Source: Sphingorhabdus contaminans (lineage in GTDB: Bacteria; Pseudomonadota; Alphaproteobacteria; Sphingomonadales; Sphingomonadaceae). From it: 64,000 nucleotides of DNA. The translations under genes and the position numbers were made by a program. How positions within the stretch are numbered: the first letter of the stretch is position 1; every line of letters starts with the position of its first letter. The stretch is from assembly GCF_007280415.1 (NCBI RefSeq), contig NZ_VKKU01000002.1, positions 1,405,501 through 1,469,500 of the forward strand, in the 5' to 3' direction. Below are positions 34,221-44,283 of this stretch, one piece after another. Below the pieces are notes generated by a model. That model had not been told where the DNA came from. It saw only the letters and a program-made list of their open reading frames with translations, and did not search any database.

Positions 34221-36152
34221 TCACTTTGCTTTCAGATATTTGTCGAACCATTCGACCGTACGACGAAGGGAATCGAGCTGGTTTTCCTTTTTCCGGAAAC
34301 CATGGCCTTCGGCCGGATAATAAACAGTTTCCACAATATTGCCCTTTGCTTTCAATATATCATTGACCTCCTGCGCCTGGCCGCGCGGGACACGAATGTC
34401 GTTTTCGCCCTGTATGGTCAGCAACGGGGCTTTGGCGTTCTGGATGTAAGTCAATGGTGATGCGCGATCATAGCCAGCAGGGTTTTCCTCTGGCGTGCCC
34501 ATCAGACTACGCAGATAGGCCTTTAGCACCTCATCCATGTCGCGGTACATTGTACGCCAGTTGATGATACCGAACCATTGTACACCCGCGGCAAACTCGT
34601 CGGGAGTCTTCCCGACGGCCATCAGCGTCATAAAACCGCCATAGGACCCACCGAAAATGCCGACACGCTTCGGATCGACATATCCGCTCTCCACCAGAAA
34701 TGTCTTGGCCGCGACCGTGTCCCTGAGATCGCCACCGCCGAGATCGTCATAATTGGCGGTCTGGAATGCTTTGCCATATCCTGTCGATCCACGGAAATTC
34801 GGTGCAATTATGATATAGCCCCGGCTAGCAAGAGCCGCGGCGATGTCGTCGAAATAGTCTTCGGTCTTGCCCGTCGGACCACCGTGGGGAAGTACGATGG
34901 CCGGATTGCTCCCGTCGCGTTTCAGATTGGCGGGCATGGTGACCAGCGCGCTAATCAGCGTACCATCAAAGCTTTTATATGTAACCATTTCCGATTTCGC
35001 CAAGACCTCAGGCCGCAAGCTGGCGACCGAAAGTTGCGTGAGGGGACGCACGCTGTTGTCCGCCAGATCATAGCGGTTCAGTTCGCCCGCAACATTTGCC
35101 CCCATATGGACGACCAATAACGAGCGCCCGTCGGGAGATCGCGTGTCATTCCCTGTCGTGAAATTCAGACCAGCCGGAAGGTTCATCGGGGTTTCGGTGC
35201 CCGTTGCCAAATCATAACGGAGCAGTGTGGTACGCAGATCATTGCTGCTTTCGACGATCAGCGATTTGCCATCCAGAGTGAATCTTACGGCTTGCTGGTC
35301 CCAAGGGATAGCCTTTAGCCATTTCCATTTCTTGGTGGCGAGGTTGTAAAGACCTGCCCGTGGGCGTCCGATTTCTGCATCGGTTGTTACAGCTAACCAC
35401 TGCCCGTCGGCACTGAGATCCTGAACACGGTAAATTGTGTTCGCTTTTGCCAAGACCGGAGTAGACTTTCCACTCCCCACGTCAATCCGCCAGATTTCGG
35501 TGCTGGTGGAATCGATTTTGTCGCGATTTGCGTACAAAGTTTTCCCGTCGTCCGCCCAAAGGCGTGGAGACCATTCAAATTGGGGATCTGTTTCGCCGGT
35601 CAGTGTTTTTACATTTCCCTGGGTATCCATAACCGCAATGTTGGATTGCGCTTCGCTCTTCTTTTTAACCGACAGCGCCATCATTCCATTGGATGGTCCG
35701 GGTACTAGCCAGCGTTCGCTGATATCTGGAGTATTGGTCACTCGTTCGACAGCGCCGCCACCGGTCGGGACACGGTAGATATCGTAATATTCATCACCGC
35801 CATTGTCCTGAGTGTAATATAGCCATTTGCCATCCCGTGAAGCTGCAAGCCCGCCTTGTGCATCGTCCGACTGCGTCATTTGCAGCGGCCAACTGCCGTC
35901 GGCCTCGGTACGCCATATGTTGTACCGGCCGGTCAAATTGGTGGAAAGATAGACGTGCTTTCCGTCCGCACTCCATGTCGTACTACCTACCGAGCGCGAA
36001 TTTCCAATGTCTTCCAACGGAACTGTGCGCGCCTCTGGATTGACAGGGGACGTCAGGCTTTTCGGATCGGTAACCGGCCTATCGGGCGTGACGATCTGGG
36101 CGGCAAGTGGAGATGTCGTGCAAAGCAGGACGGCAGCAAAGAGTAAACGCAT
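34221..36152 (-). CDS. Secreted S9-family prolyl oligopeptidase-like peptidase
   Basis: 643 residues from the ATG at 36152, with GGGAGGA upstream; the longer frame to 36338 runs through a terminator and is rejected. After a signal peptide (about 1-19) come WD40-like propeller blades (about 45-380) and an alpha/beta hydrolase domain (about 390-643). The catalytic serine lies in FGGSYGGF, the aspartate in GENDIRVP and the histidine in AEGHGF. Likely a periplasmic dipeptidyl- or acylaminoacyl-peptidase. The TonB-receptor gene upstream may supply peptides, but a terminator separates them. Confidence 0.9.
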   Translation of the reverse strand: MRLLFAAVLLCTTSPLAAQIVTPDRPVTDPKSLTSPVNPEARTVPLEDIGNSRSVGSTTWSADGKHVYLSTNLTGRYNIWRTEADGSWPLQMTQSDDAQGGLAASRDGKWLYYTQDNGGDEYYDIYRVPTGGGAVERVTNTPDISERWLVPGPSNGMMALSVKKKSEAQSNIAVMDTQGNVKTLTGETDPQFEWSPRLWADDGKTLYANRDKIDSTSTEIWRIDVGSGKSTPVLAKANTIYRVQDLSADGQWLAVTTDAEIGRPRAGLYNLATKKWKWLKAIPWDQQAVRFTLDGKSLIVESSNDLRTTLLRYDLATGTETPMNLPAGLNFTTGNDTRSPDGRSLLVVHMGANVAGELNRYDLADNSVRPLTQLSVASLRPEVLAKSEMVTYKSFDGTLISALVTMPANLKRDGSNPAIVLPHGGPTGKTEDYFDDIAAALASRGYIIIAPNFRGSTGYGKAFQTANYDDLGGGDLRDTVAAKTFLVESGYVDPKRVGIFGGSYGGFMTLMAVGKTPDEFAAGVQWFGIINWRTMYRDMDEVLKAYLRSLMGTPEENPAGYDRASPLTYIQNAKAPLLTIQGENDIRVPRGQAQEVNDILKAKGNIVETVYYPAEGHGFRKKENQLDSLRRTVEWFDKYLKAK

Positions 36153-36251
36153 AAAATTCCTCCCGTTGTTCCTATTTTGATATCGCGATTTGATTCGAGG
36201 CAATAGGATAAAATAGACAGATTTTTGGGAGGAGATGGTGGCTGCGCCAAT

Positions 36252-36287
36252 AAAAAGGGACGCCATCCGCGAACGGAAATGGCGTCC
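36252..36287 (-). terminator. Rho-independent terminator after the TonB receptor gene
   Basis: GGACGCCAT (36258-36266) and ATGGCGTCC (36279-36287) form a perfect 9-bp stem, followed on the minus strand by a run of five T (36252-36256). It lies about 100 bases after the receptor stop and 100 before the S9 peptidase start, so the two genes are probably separate units. Confidence 0.82.
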
Positions 36288-36387
36288 AGTTTTGGCGGAT
36301 TGAAAGGACGAGGAGAGAAGAAATTCCTTCCCTTCCAATGCCGCACCGAGTCATTTAAGCTTCGGTAAGTTCTAACCTATCCGCGCA

Positions 36388-38982
36388 TCAGAATTTTGCG
36401 CGTACGGTGAGGCCATACATCCTCGGTTCCTCAACGAAGCCTATACGTGAGCGAGTGCCTGCACCGCCACGCAACGGAGTGTTGGCGGTAACGCCGCGGG
36501 TGATTTCGTTGTTCAAATTGGTGCCCCACAATTCAAACGTAACCCGTTCATCCGGCGTGGTGAGGCCAATGCGCGCATTCATTTTGAAATAAGCGTCCTG
36601 ATAATCTAGTGGGATCGGCAGGTTATTGGTATCCAAGGGAATGGTGCTTGTCCGACGGCGATCCGAATAGTTGATATTGCCGTTGATTAGCAGACCCCAG
36701 CCAGAGCTGCTCAGCGGGCCTTCATAAGTAAGCCCCATCACACCGGCAAATTTCGGGGCGTTCGTCAAGGTCGAACCGCACAGGCGGTTGACCGAAGCAA
36801 GCGCAGCAGCGGCGACACCAACATTGCAGTCCTTAGGATAGCGTGAATTGGCATAGGTCGCTGACAAATTCGCCGATATATGATCACTCAGTTTACCAAA
36901 CATTTCCAGTTCGACACCGGTTGAGCGTGCTGAATTGACATTGAATGTAAGGAACTGGACTCCGGTGAATTCCAGAACCTGAAAATCACTCATCTTCATA
37001 TCAAACAAAGCCAGATTGGCCTTGATCGATCCGAGCAGAGTCGCCTTTACACCGATTTCGATCTGGTTGACCTTTTCCGATTTAAAGCTTGGATCGGCGT
37101 AGACTGGAGCGACAATGACCGGTGTTGGGGTCGTCGCCAGACCTGCCAAGATGGCAGCCGAGTTCTGCAGTGTTGCCGATTGCGGGTCAAGGTTGAACCC
37201 ACCAGATTTGAAGCCATGGCTATATCCGGCATAGAAGAGCAGATCTTCGTTCGGCTTGTACCCGACCTGTGCGGTATAGGTGATTTCATCATCCTTGAAC
37301 GTATCGGACCATACGCGTGGTAAAGGCAGCAGGCGGCTGGCCAATCCGCCGCCTACAGCTGCAGGTGCCGTCAGGTTCACCGAGGTGGCAAAGGGAAAGC
37401 AATTGATTCCGATAAGACCCGCGCGCAGTGGTGCCGGAACCGTTCCTGCCAGGACCCCGTTTACACTTGCCTGGCAGGCGCTAGCCCCGGCACCGGTTGT
37501 AGCACCAAGCTGGTTGAAGGACGCTTCCTTGTTCTCTTTCACGTAACGTGCGCCTAACGTCAGGCTTAGCTGGTCCGTAATGTTGAACACATTGTGCGTG
37601 AAAATCGACCAGCTTTGCGCATCCTGCAAAAAGCGGTTTTCGGCATAATTGCCACTCGCGTTAACAGGGACACCAAGGTTACCTAAGGCCGTAAGCGCGA
37701 ACAGCGGGTTTACCCCCGCGGCACTGCCAAAGTTAAAGGCGCCACCTGTACGCTGAAAATCCGCATTTAGCGTCATCGTCTGGTCGGCGCGAATGTTTTC
37801 GTCGCTGTAGAAGCCCCCGATTAACCAATCGAGTTTATCGTTGAAGGCCGTACCCTGAAGACGCAGTTCCTGCGTCATGGTCTTGATATGATCACCCGAT
37901 GGCAAAATGCCTGGGCGTGATGTAGCGGCGCCATTACCGACCGTATAGGTGTCGTTGCTCGTAAAGCCGCCTGTGGTGGTCGAACTGGAGTCAAATTTGC
38001 GGTACGAACCGATATAAGTAAGCTTGGCTCCGCCCAGATCCCACTTCAACTCGCCTGAAAAGCCCCATTGCTTTGAGCCGTTCAAATAGGTTTTTGCATT
38101 GACGGAAAGGTTATTGAGCGCAGTCATGCCCGACTGATTCACACCGTCGCTGGCGAGGCCGTGAAACGCCGAAAAAGGTGCAAGTTCGGTTTCACGAACG
38201 ATGACAGCCTGGCAGCATTTTTCATCGGTTTTTGCATAATCTGCAAGAAGACGGATACTGATATCGGCATTCGGCTCGATGTAAAGCTGACCACGTAGCA
38301 TATAGCGGTCGCGGTCGTTGCTTTCGTCACCTGTGGGCGACTTTAGATAGCCATCACGTTTGCGCCATGTGCCGGAGACCCGCAAACCCGCAACATCTTG
38401 GGCGATCGGAACGCTGACACCGGCTTGTAGATTCATAAAATCATAGTTGCCGTAACTAGCATTCACAAAGCCTTCAAAATCGGAGAGGCTTGGGCGTTTG
38501 GTGGTTACGTTCAGAGCGCCCGCCGATGTATTGCGGCCGAACAATGTGCCTTGCGGACCACGCAAGATTTCGAGGCGTTCCAGATCGACCAAATCGCCCA
38601 GCGCAACGCCCGGACGAGACTGGTAGACGCCGTCTATGAACACGCCGACCGAACTTTCCAGACCGGTATTGTTACCGGTCGTACCAACGCCGCGGATCTT
38701 GATTGAGGTACCTTGGGTCTCGGTCTGAGAGGACTGAATGTTGAAACTCGGTGAAATGGAAGCGAGGTTCTTGATGTCATTAATGCCTTGCCTCTCGAGT
38801 GCTTCCGGTGCGACGGCCGTAACGGCTAAGGGAATGTCCTGCACATCCATGGCACGCAATGTTGCAGTCACAATGATGGGTTCTTCACCTGCATCACTTT
38901 CGGCATTTTCCGTCTGCGCATATGTTGGCGTCGCTGCCATAATGGCAAGCGTCGAGACGGCCAAAAATCCTAACTTCTTCAT
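36388..38982 (-). CDS. TonB-dependent receptor
   Basis: 864 residues, ATG preceded by GGGAGAGAG. A signal peptide (about 1-22) is followed by a plug domain (IIVTATLRAMDVQDIPLAV, RGVGTTGNNTG, LRGPQGTLFGRNTSAGALNV read in parts) and a 22-strand barrel ending in the aromatic YGLTVRAKF. It imports an unknown large substrate at the outer membrane using TonB energy. The plug resembles the receptors for plant or xenobiotic compounds common in sphingomonads more than siderophore receptors, but that is only an impression. The AraC gene lies 111 bases upstream on the same strand. Confidence 0.92.
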   Translation of the reverse strand: MKKLGFLAVSTLAIMAATPTYAQTENAESDAGEEPIIVTATLRAMDVQDIPLAVTAVAPEALERQGINDIKNLASISPSFNIQSSQTETQGTSIKIRGVGTTGNNTGLESSVGVFIDGVYQSRPGVALGDLVDLERLEILRGPQGTLFGRNTSAGALNVTTKRPSLSDFEGFVNASYGNYDFMNLQAGVSVPIAQDVAGLRVSGTWRKRDGYLKSPTGDESNDRDRYMLRGQLYIEPNADISIRLLADYAKTDEKCCQAVIVRETELAPFSAFHGLASDGVNQSGMTALNNLSVNAKTYLNGSKQWGFSGELKWDLGGAKLTYIGSYRKFDSSSTTTGGFTSNDTYTVGNGAATSRPGILPSGDHIKTMTQELRLQGTAFNDKLDWLIGGFYSDENIRADQTMTLNADFQRTGGAFNFGSAAGVNPLFALTALGNLGVPVNASGNYAENRFLQDAQSWSIFTHNVFNITDQLSLTLGARYVKENKEASFNQLGATTGAGASACQASVNGVLAGTVPAPLRAGLIGINCFPFATSVNLTAPAAVGGGLASRLLPLPRVWSDTFKDDEITYTAQVGYKPNEDLLFYAGYSHGFKSGGFNLDPQSATLQNSAAILAGLATTPTPVIVAPVYADPSFKSEKVNQIEIGVKATLLGSIKANLALFDMKMSDFQVLEFTGVQFLTFNVNSARSTGVELEMFGKLSDHISANLSATYANSRYPKDCNVGVAAAALASVNRLCGSTLTNAPKFAGVMGLTYEGPLSSSGWGLLINGNINYSDRRRTSTIPLDTNNLPIPLDYQDAYFKMNARIGLTTPDERVTFELWGTNLNNEITRGVTANTPLRGGAGTRSRIGFVEEPRMYGLTVRAKF

Positions 38983-39093
38983 GATCTCTCTCCCTCGATT
39001 TGCGGCTCGTTGACCGCCATTTGCCGGGGGCGTTGAATTTATTCAGAATCCCGACAGGCGGGATGTTAGCGATGTCCTGATCATAAACTTGAC

Positions 39094-40140
39094 TTAGTGC
39101 GCCAAACTTCGACGTTCCGCTTTCGACTGTGTTGCAATAATGGAAATGGGAGCGCCCCCCTTTATCGCGCGAGGTGATTGGCCGAACCAACGCATAACAG
39201 CCCGTGATAGAGCGCTAGTCTCTGAAAATTGAAGAATCTCGGCTATTTCTGTCACTTTTAATCGCGATTCTTGGAGATAGGAAAGCGCAAGATCTGCGCG
39301 GACGGCATCAACAATTTCCGCAAGACTCGTTCCGTCTTCGGCAAGTTTGCGCTGGAGTGTTCGACGCGACATACCCAACAGTGTGGCGGTTTTGGAAAGA
39401 TGAATAGTCTCTTGTGCCATGAATGCCCGAACTATAGTTTCCACAGCCGCCGTGACCGTGCCGGGCGTCGCTTCGCGCAGGGCACTATATTCGGCTGCCA
39501 ATTCGCCATGTTTTGAAGGGCTGCGAACTTGGGTTGGCCTATCCAAGTCTGCACGCTTGATGAAAATAGAATTTCGATCTGCATTATAATGAATAACTTC
39601 GCCCAGAAACTGCCGGTGGTAAATGCTGCTTTCCGGTGGAGCGTGGCGGAAAGTGATATAGTCCGGTTCCCATCCTGAGATGTGCCGGCGCATTTCCTTA
39701 ACCAATATTCCAAATCCCAACTCGGTAATTTGCCGGTGTGGCAAACCCGTACCGGCGGCAAGCTCGTAATTGACCTCCATTCCTCTCTCTGTTTCAACAA
39801 GGGCGATTAGGGCTCCCATGGTGAAGACGGGAAAATAGGCCGCAAGATCTTTCAAGGAATCACCGATCGTGTCGGCACACTCCAAAAGCACGGCGAGCGA
39901 CCCCAATATCGAGAAACTCTGATTTTGGGAGAGCAGCAAGCCAAAGGACTCGCAATCCAAGCGTTCCGACGCCAGCGCCAGGAATCGCGTGAATGCCGCA
40001 ACTTCGATTAGATTCGATGGGTCAGGATTTTCGGAAATCGACAGTCCGGCATCTGCAGAAAGCGCAGTCCAGTCGCCACCTAAGGTTGTGACCAGATCGG
40101 GCGCGCCAAAAAGTGCTGAGCTTGACACCCATTTGGCCAT
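39094..40140 (-). CDS. AraC-family transcriptional regulator
   Basis: 348 residues, ATG with GGGGGAG upstream. The N-terminal 200 residues match the arabinose-binding-like domain of the OruR/ArgR-type AraC branch (SFGLLLSQNQSFSILG, PDYITFRHAPP). The two helix-turn-helix units fill about 235-330 (TATLLGMSRRTLQRKLAEDG, VTEIAEILQFSETSALSRA). It probably controls the TonB receptor downstream or the divergent GST-like gene. No operator was recognised in the 137-base divergent region. Confidence 0.88.
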   Translation of the reverse strand: MAKWVSSSALFGAPDLVTTLGGDWTALSADAGLSISENPDPSNLIEVAAFTRFLALASERLDCESFGLLLSQNQSFSILGSLAVLLECADTIGDSLKDLAAYFPVFTMGALIALVETERGMEVNYELAAGTGLPHRQITELGFGILVKEMRRHISGWEPDYITFRHAPPESSIYHRQFLGEVIHYNADRNSIFIKRADLDRPTQVRSPSKHGELAAEYSALREATPGTVTAAVETIVRAFMAQETIHLSKTATLLGMSRRTLQRKLAEDGTSLAEIVDAVRADLALSYLQESRLKVTEIAEILQFSETSALSRAVMRWFGQSPRAIKGGAPISIIATQSKAERRSLAH

Positions 40141-40277
40141 TAATTCTCCCCCATTTTGACGGGAGGAAACAGCTATTGGCGCGGTATGTCAAGTTTCCTC
40201 AGCAACACGCGGTATGACCGGAATAAGATGTAATCTATCGACATGTCATCGAATATAATAACGAGTCGGAGTTGGTT

Positions 40278-41429
40278 GTGACCGGGACATATATCATTTG
40301 GGGAACGCCGCATTCGCTCTACACCGGCAAAGTCCGATCTTATCTCATCAAAAAGGGCGTATCCTATCGCGAGATCATGGCCTCCGATGACCGTTTCTTG
40401 AAGGAAGTAACCGACAAGATCGGGCACAGGGTGATCCCGGTGCTGGAGACGCCAGAAGGGCATTTGGTGCAAGACACCACTGCCATTATTGATCTGATCG
40501 AATCTCGCGAGGCAGAGCCTGACTTCACACCGCCTGGTCCCGTACAGCAATTTGCTGCGCTTGCCCTGGATGCATTCGGTTCAAACTATATGATGCCCTT
40601 GGCGATGCATTACCGATGGACCTATCGAGAAAGGCAGGAGCTGTTTTTGCGTACCGAATTTGCACGTGCGGTACCACCGATGGAGCATGAGCAACGGCTG
40701 GAAACAGCAGGCAAGTTGATGACGCGCTTTGCGGGTTTCCTGCCGGGACTTGGTGTAACCCCTGCCGTCATTCCCGCGATGGAAGCCAGCTATGCCGAGC
40801 TTCTTGAAGCATTGGAGCAGCATTTTCGGCAACACCCATATCTATTAGGCGGCCGTCCAAGTTTGGCCGACTTTGGCATGATGGCGCCGCTCTACGCGCA
40901 TCTGGCTCGCGACCCGGTGCCTGCGTTTTTGATGAAAACAACAGCTCCATCTGTTTTTCGCTGGACCGAGCGTATGAACCGCACCGAGACTATCGACGGT
41001 GAATTTGCGAATTATGAGTACGACTTTCCGATTGATGACCATATCCCACCAACGCTTGAAGCCATCCTAGCTATCTTGTTTGCGCATTGGACTCCGGGGT
41101 TTGTAGAAGATACGACTTGCTTCAATGCATGGGTGAATTCGCTGCCCGACCCCGCACCCGGTACGTTGATTTCACATGATGGCAGCCGAAAAGTGCACCC
41201 GACTTTAGGATGGATACGCTACCCGTGGCGTGACGTGGTTATGGAGCGGGCAAGCAATCCGCATGCCTTATGGCATTTCAGCCGTGCTCAAGACCTTGCC
41301 TACGCGCTTAAAGGTACCGATGCTGATCGATTTGACCAACTGTTGGACCGCATCGGTGGAAAGGGAATGCTGGCATCCAGGACAGTTCGTGCCTTGACGC
41401 GGAGAGATAATGTTCTGGTCCTTGCTTAA
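40278..41429 (+). CDS. Glutathione S-transferase-like protein
   Basis: About 383 residues. A GTG at 40278 is preferred because GGAG is six bases upstream; a TTG at 40272 is also in frame. The N-terminal 80 residues are a thioredoxin-like GST domain (WGTPHSLYTGKVRSYLIKKG, VIPVLETPEG, TTAIIDLIE), and the helical C-terminal domain extends well beyond the usual 120 residues (HPYLLGGRPSLADFGMMAPL). Roughly 150 extra residues follow, a longer form than classical GSTs. The substrate is unknown; the divergent AraC regulator suggests induction by a compound. Confidence 0.82.
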   Translation: MTGTYIIWGTPHSLYTGKVRSYLIKKGVSYREIMASDDRFLKEVTDKIGHRVIPVLETPEGHLVQDTTAIIDLIESREAEPDFTPPGPVQQFAALALDAFGSNYMMPLAMHYRWTYRERQELFLRTEFARAVPPMEHEQRLETAGKLMTRFAGFLPGLGVTPAVIPAMEASYAELLEALEQHFRQHPYLLGGRPSLADFGMMAPLYAHLARDPVPAFLMKTTAPSVFRWTERMNRTETIDGEFANYEYDFPIDDHIPPTLEAILAILFAHWTPGFVEDTTCFNAWVNSLPDPAPGTLISHDGSRKVHPTLGWIRYPWRDVVMERASNPHALWHFSRAQDLAYALKGTDADRFDQLLDRIGGKGMLASRTVRALTRRDNVLVLA

Positions 41430-41471
41430 GGAATTGAGGAAGTAGGACTGCAAGGCGATGTTTCGTTTAGC

Positions 41472-42971
41472 TTAATATACAGCTCCCGGAACCCAGGGAA
41501 CCCATTCGCTTTCGCCCAAGTCAAGGCGTTCAGATGCAGTAGGCATGCCGCTGGCTGTTTTCAAAATGCGATCGAAAATTTCACTGCCGATTTCAATAAG
41601 AGAGGTGCCGTTTAGAACCCTGCTGCAATCGACATCAATGTCTGCCTCCATTCGCCGAACAAGAGCGGCATTGGATGCAAGCTTCAGGGTAGGCGCTGGA
41701 AGCGAACCAAAAACAGAACCGCGTCCGGTCGTGAACAGTATCATATGCGCGCCGCCAGCAATTTGCCCCGTTGCAGAGCAAGGATCATATCCCGGCGAAT
41801 CCATGAAGCTTAAGCCAGCCGCGGTTATAGTTTCAGCATAGTCGATGACGGCGTTCAACGGAGATGATCCGGCTTTTGCAACCGCGCCCAAAGATTTTTC
41901 CAAAATCGTGGTAATGCCGCCGGCTTTGTTACCGGGCGAAGGGTTGTTGTTCAGGCTTGCTCCGTCTCGAGCGGCGTGATGTTCCCACCAGTTTAGGCGA
42001 TCGATCAAATCCTGCGCCACTTTCGGGTTAGCCGCCCGGCGCAAAAGCAAGTCTTCGGCACCATATATTTCGGGAGTTTCGGACAGGACAACTTTACCAC
42101 CCGCAGCGACTAAGATGTCGGCTGCAACTCCCAAAGCAGGATTGGCGGTGAGTGCTGAGTAGCCGTCGGATGCGCCGCATTGCAGGCCAATCGTCAGATT
42201 TTCCGCTGATACATTTTGGCGCGTTGCCGCGTTGGCCGCCGGAAGCATGTTCGCGACCGCTTTAATTCCTGCTTCGATTGCTGCGCTTGTGCCGCCCGCT
42301 TCTTGAATAATAAGCGTTTGCAGATTTGCGCTGCGTTGCATTTCTGCGCTATCAAGCAACGGATCGATCTGGTTCACTTCGCAGCCAAGCCCGATAAGCA
42401 GTACCGCCGCAAAATTGGGGTGCAGGGCGTAGCCTGTTATCGTTCGGCGCAGATTGTCGATTCCGCGACCTTCCTTTGCCATGCCACAGCCGGACATATG
42501 GCTGAAGGCGATGACACCATCGACGTTGGGATAGTGTGTAAGGCGTTCGTAAGTGAAATAGGCCGCAATTTTCTTGGCTACGCTTGCAGAGCAGTTGACG
42601 GATGTGAGAATGCCAATGAAATTACGAGTCCCCACCTTGCCATTCGGTCGGACATAGCCCCTGTATTGCTCCATTCGCGGGGCTGGCTGGCGAATGTCTA
42701 TCCCGACCACATTGCGGTTCGCATGCCCTGTGCAAGAAAGATTATGTTCATGGACATGCGCTCCAGCCGGGATGTCCTGGTTGGCCAAGCCGATGGATTG
42801 GCCCAGCTTTATGACAGATGTGCCTGCCTTTATAGATTGCAGAGCAAATTTGTGCCCGGCGGCTATGGGTTCCAAAATCGTAACGCCATGCTCTTCACAA
42901 CCTGCTTCAAGAGCGGATAAGGCAATCCCGACGCTATCGTCAGAATGCGCATGAAGCGAGCGGGGCATCAT
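41472..42971 (-). CDS. uxaA: Altronate dehydratase, UxaA family
   Basis: 499 residues, about the length of E. coli UxaA. An N-terminal SAF-type domain (about 1-95) precedes the catalytic UxaA region starting GYVRPNGKVGTRNFIGI; conserved stretches include AFSHMSGCGMA, GLGCEVNQID, GLQCGASDGYSA and SPGYDPCSATGQIAGGA with likely metal-binding cysteines. It dehydrates D-altronate (or a close aldonate) to 2-keto-3-deoxygluconate in the cytoplasm. The gene follows the MFS transporter after three bases. Galactarate or related dehydratases are the main alternatives. Confidence 0.88.
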   Translation of the reverse strand: MMPRSLHAHSDDSVGIALSALEAGCEEHGVTILEPIAAGHKFALQSIKAGTSVIKLGQSIGLANQDIPAGAHVHEHNLSCTGHANRNVVGIDIRQPAPRMEQYRGYVRPNGKVGTRNFIGILTSVNCSASVAKKIAAYFTYERLTHYPNVDGVIAFSHMSGCGMAKEGRGIDNLRRTITGYALHPNFAAVLLIGLGCEVNQIDPLLDSAEMQRSANLQTLIIQEAGGTSAAIEAGIKAVANMLPAANAATRQNVSAENLTIGLQCGASDGYSALTANPALGVAADILVAAGGKVVLSETPEIYGAEDLLLRRAANPKVAQDLIDRLNWWEHHAARDGASLNNNPSPGNKAGGITTILEKSLGAVAKAGSSPLNAVIDYAETITAAGLSFMDSPGYDPCSATGQIAGGAHMILFTTGRGSVFGSLPAPTLKLASNAALVRRMEADIDVDCSRVLNGTSLIEIGSEIFDRILKTASGMPTASERLDLGESEWVPWVPGAVY

Positions 42972-42974
42972 GAA

Positions 42975-44261
42975 TCAAATCGATTCGACCCGGGCGAGCT
43001 TGGGCGACAACAGGTGAATTGCGAGGACGGCGACAAAGTAAGTCACGGTGCAGGCGGCAAAGATCAAGGTGTAATTGCCGCCCGTTGCGTCCAGCACCAG
43101 TCCGGTCGATTTAGCCATAATCATGCCACCGACACCTCCACAGAAACCGCCAAGGCCGATGACCGACGCCACCGCCCGCTTTGGGAACATGTCCGGCGGG
43201 ATGGAAAGCAGATTGGAGGAAAAAGCCTGATGCCCGGCAAGCGCAATGCCAATCAGAAGAACCGCCAGCCACATGTTTTCAAGCCCTGATACGAATAGCA
43301 AGGGCAGGACGCATAATCCGGCGACGATTGCCGTTATCTTGCGCGCAAAATTCACGCTGTGGCCGCGCTGGATCAGCTTTGAAGACAGCCAGCCGCCGCC
43401 AATGCTGCCCACGTCGGACAAGAGATACATGATGACCATCGGCAACAGCACCACCTTGAGATCAACATTGTAGGTCGATGCAAAATATTTCGGGAGCCAG
43501 AACAGCATCAAAAACCAGACAGGATCGGTCAGGAATTTCGCAGTTGCAAAAGCCCAGGCTTCGCGCGTGGAAACGACACGTGACCAACCGATTTTCTCGA
43601 CCGCTTCTGCAGGGTCATGCTCAATCCATGCAAGTTCGGCCTGGCTCACCTTTCCGCTTTCGCGCGGGTTGCTATACAGCCAAAGCCACAGGCCTAGAAG
43701 AATAACGCCAAATAATCCGGTGACAATGAATGTTTCTCGCCAGTCAAAACCAAAGGTTACCATGAACAAGGCGACCGTGGGGGCCGTCAAAATCACCCCA
43801 ATAGTCGTCGCGCTATTGACCCAGCCTATGGCATAAGCGCGTTCCTTTTGCGGAAACCATTCGCTACTTGCGCGCACTACAGAAGGGAAATGACCGGCTT
43901 CGCCGACACCGAGCACGACACGTGCCGCCATGAAGGACGCAACAGAACCTGCAAAACCGTGGGCTACGTGGCCAATCGTCCAAATACAGATTGCTATCGA
44001 ATATCCGATTTTGGGCCCAAAGCGGTCGATTAGCCAGCCCATAGCCAGAAAACCAAGTGCATAGGCAGCCTGGAATGCGGTTACAATGTTGCCATAATCA
44101 TTCTCATTCCAGCCGAGCTCTTTCTCAAGGCTTGGTGCGAGCAGTCCCAGCATCGTCCGATCAATATAGTTGACCGTCGTAGCGATAAATAGGAGTGCCA
44201 CGATAGACCAGCGGAACCTGCCGGCTTTGATGGGGGCTGTTACCGTCGTTTCTCCGTTCAT
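42975..44261 (-). CDS. MFS transporter, ExuT-like (hexuronate uptake)
   Basis: 428 residues from the ATG at 44261, preceded by GGGGAGAG. About 12 membrane spans and the anion:cation symporter signature region FIATTVNYIDRTMLGLLAP place it in the ExuT/GudP branch, which takes up galacturonate, glucuronate or aldarates. It lies between the FAH-family hydratase gene (22 bases) and uxaA (3 bases) in one minus-strand operon whose divergent promoter region carries the LacI operator, so uronate uptake is the likely role. Confidence 0.9.
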   Translation of the reverse strand: MNGETTVTAPIKAGRFRWSIVALLFIATTVNYIDRTMLGLLAPSLEKELGWNENDYGNIVTAFQAAYALGFLAMGWLIDRFGPKIGYSIAICIWTIGHVAHGFAGSVASFMAARVVLGVGEAGHFPSVVRASSEWFPQKERAYAIGWVNSATTIGVILTAPTVALFMVTFGFDWRETFIVTGLFGVILLGLWLWLYSNPRESGKVSQAELAWIEHDPAEAVEKIGWSRVVSTREAWAFATAKFLTDPVWFLMLFWLPKYFASTYNVDLKVVLLPMVIMYLLSDVGSIGGGWLSSKLIQRGHSVNFARKITAIVAGLCVLPLLFVSGLENMWLAVLLIGIALAGHQAFSSNLLSIPPDMFPKRAVASVIGLGGFCGGVGGMIMAKSTGLVLDATGGNYTLIFAACTVTYFVAVLAIHLLSPKLARVESI

Positions 44262-44283
44262 GTCACTCTCCCCAATATTGTAA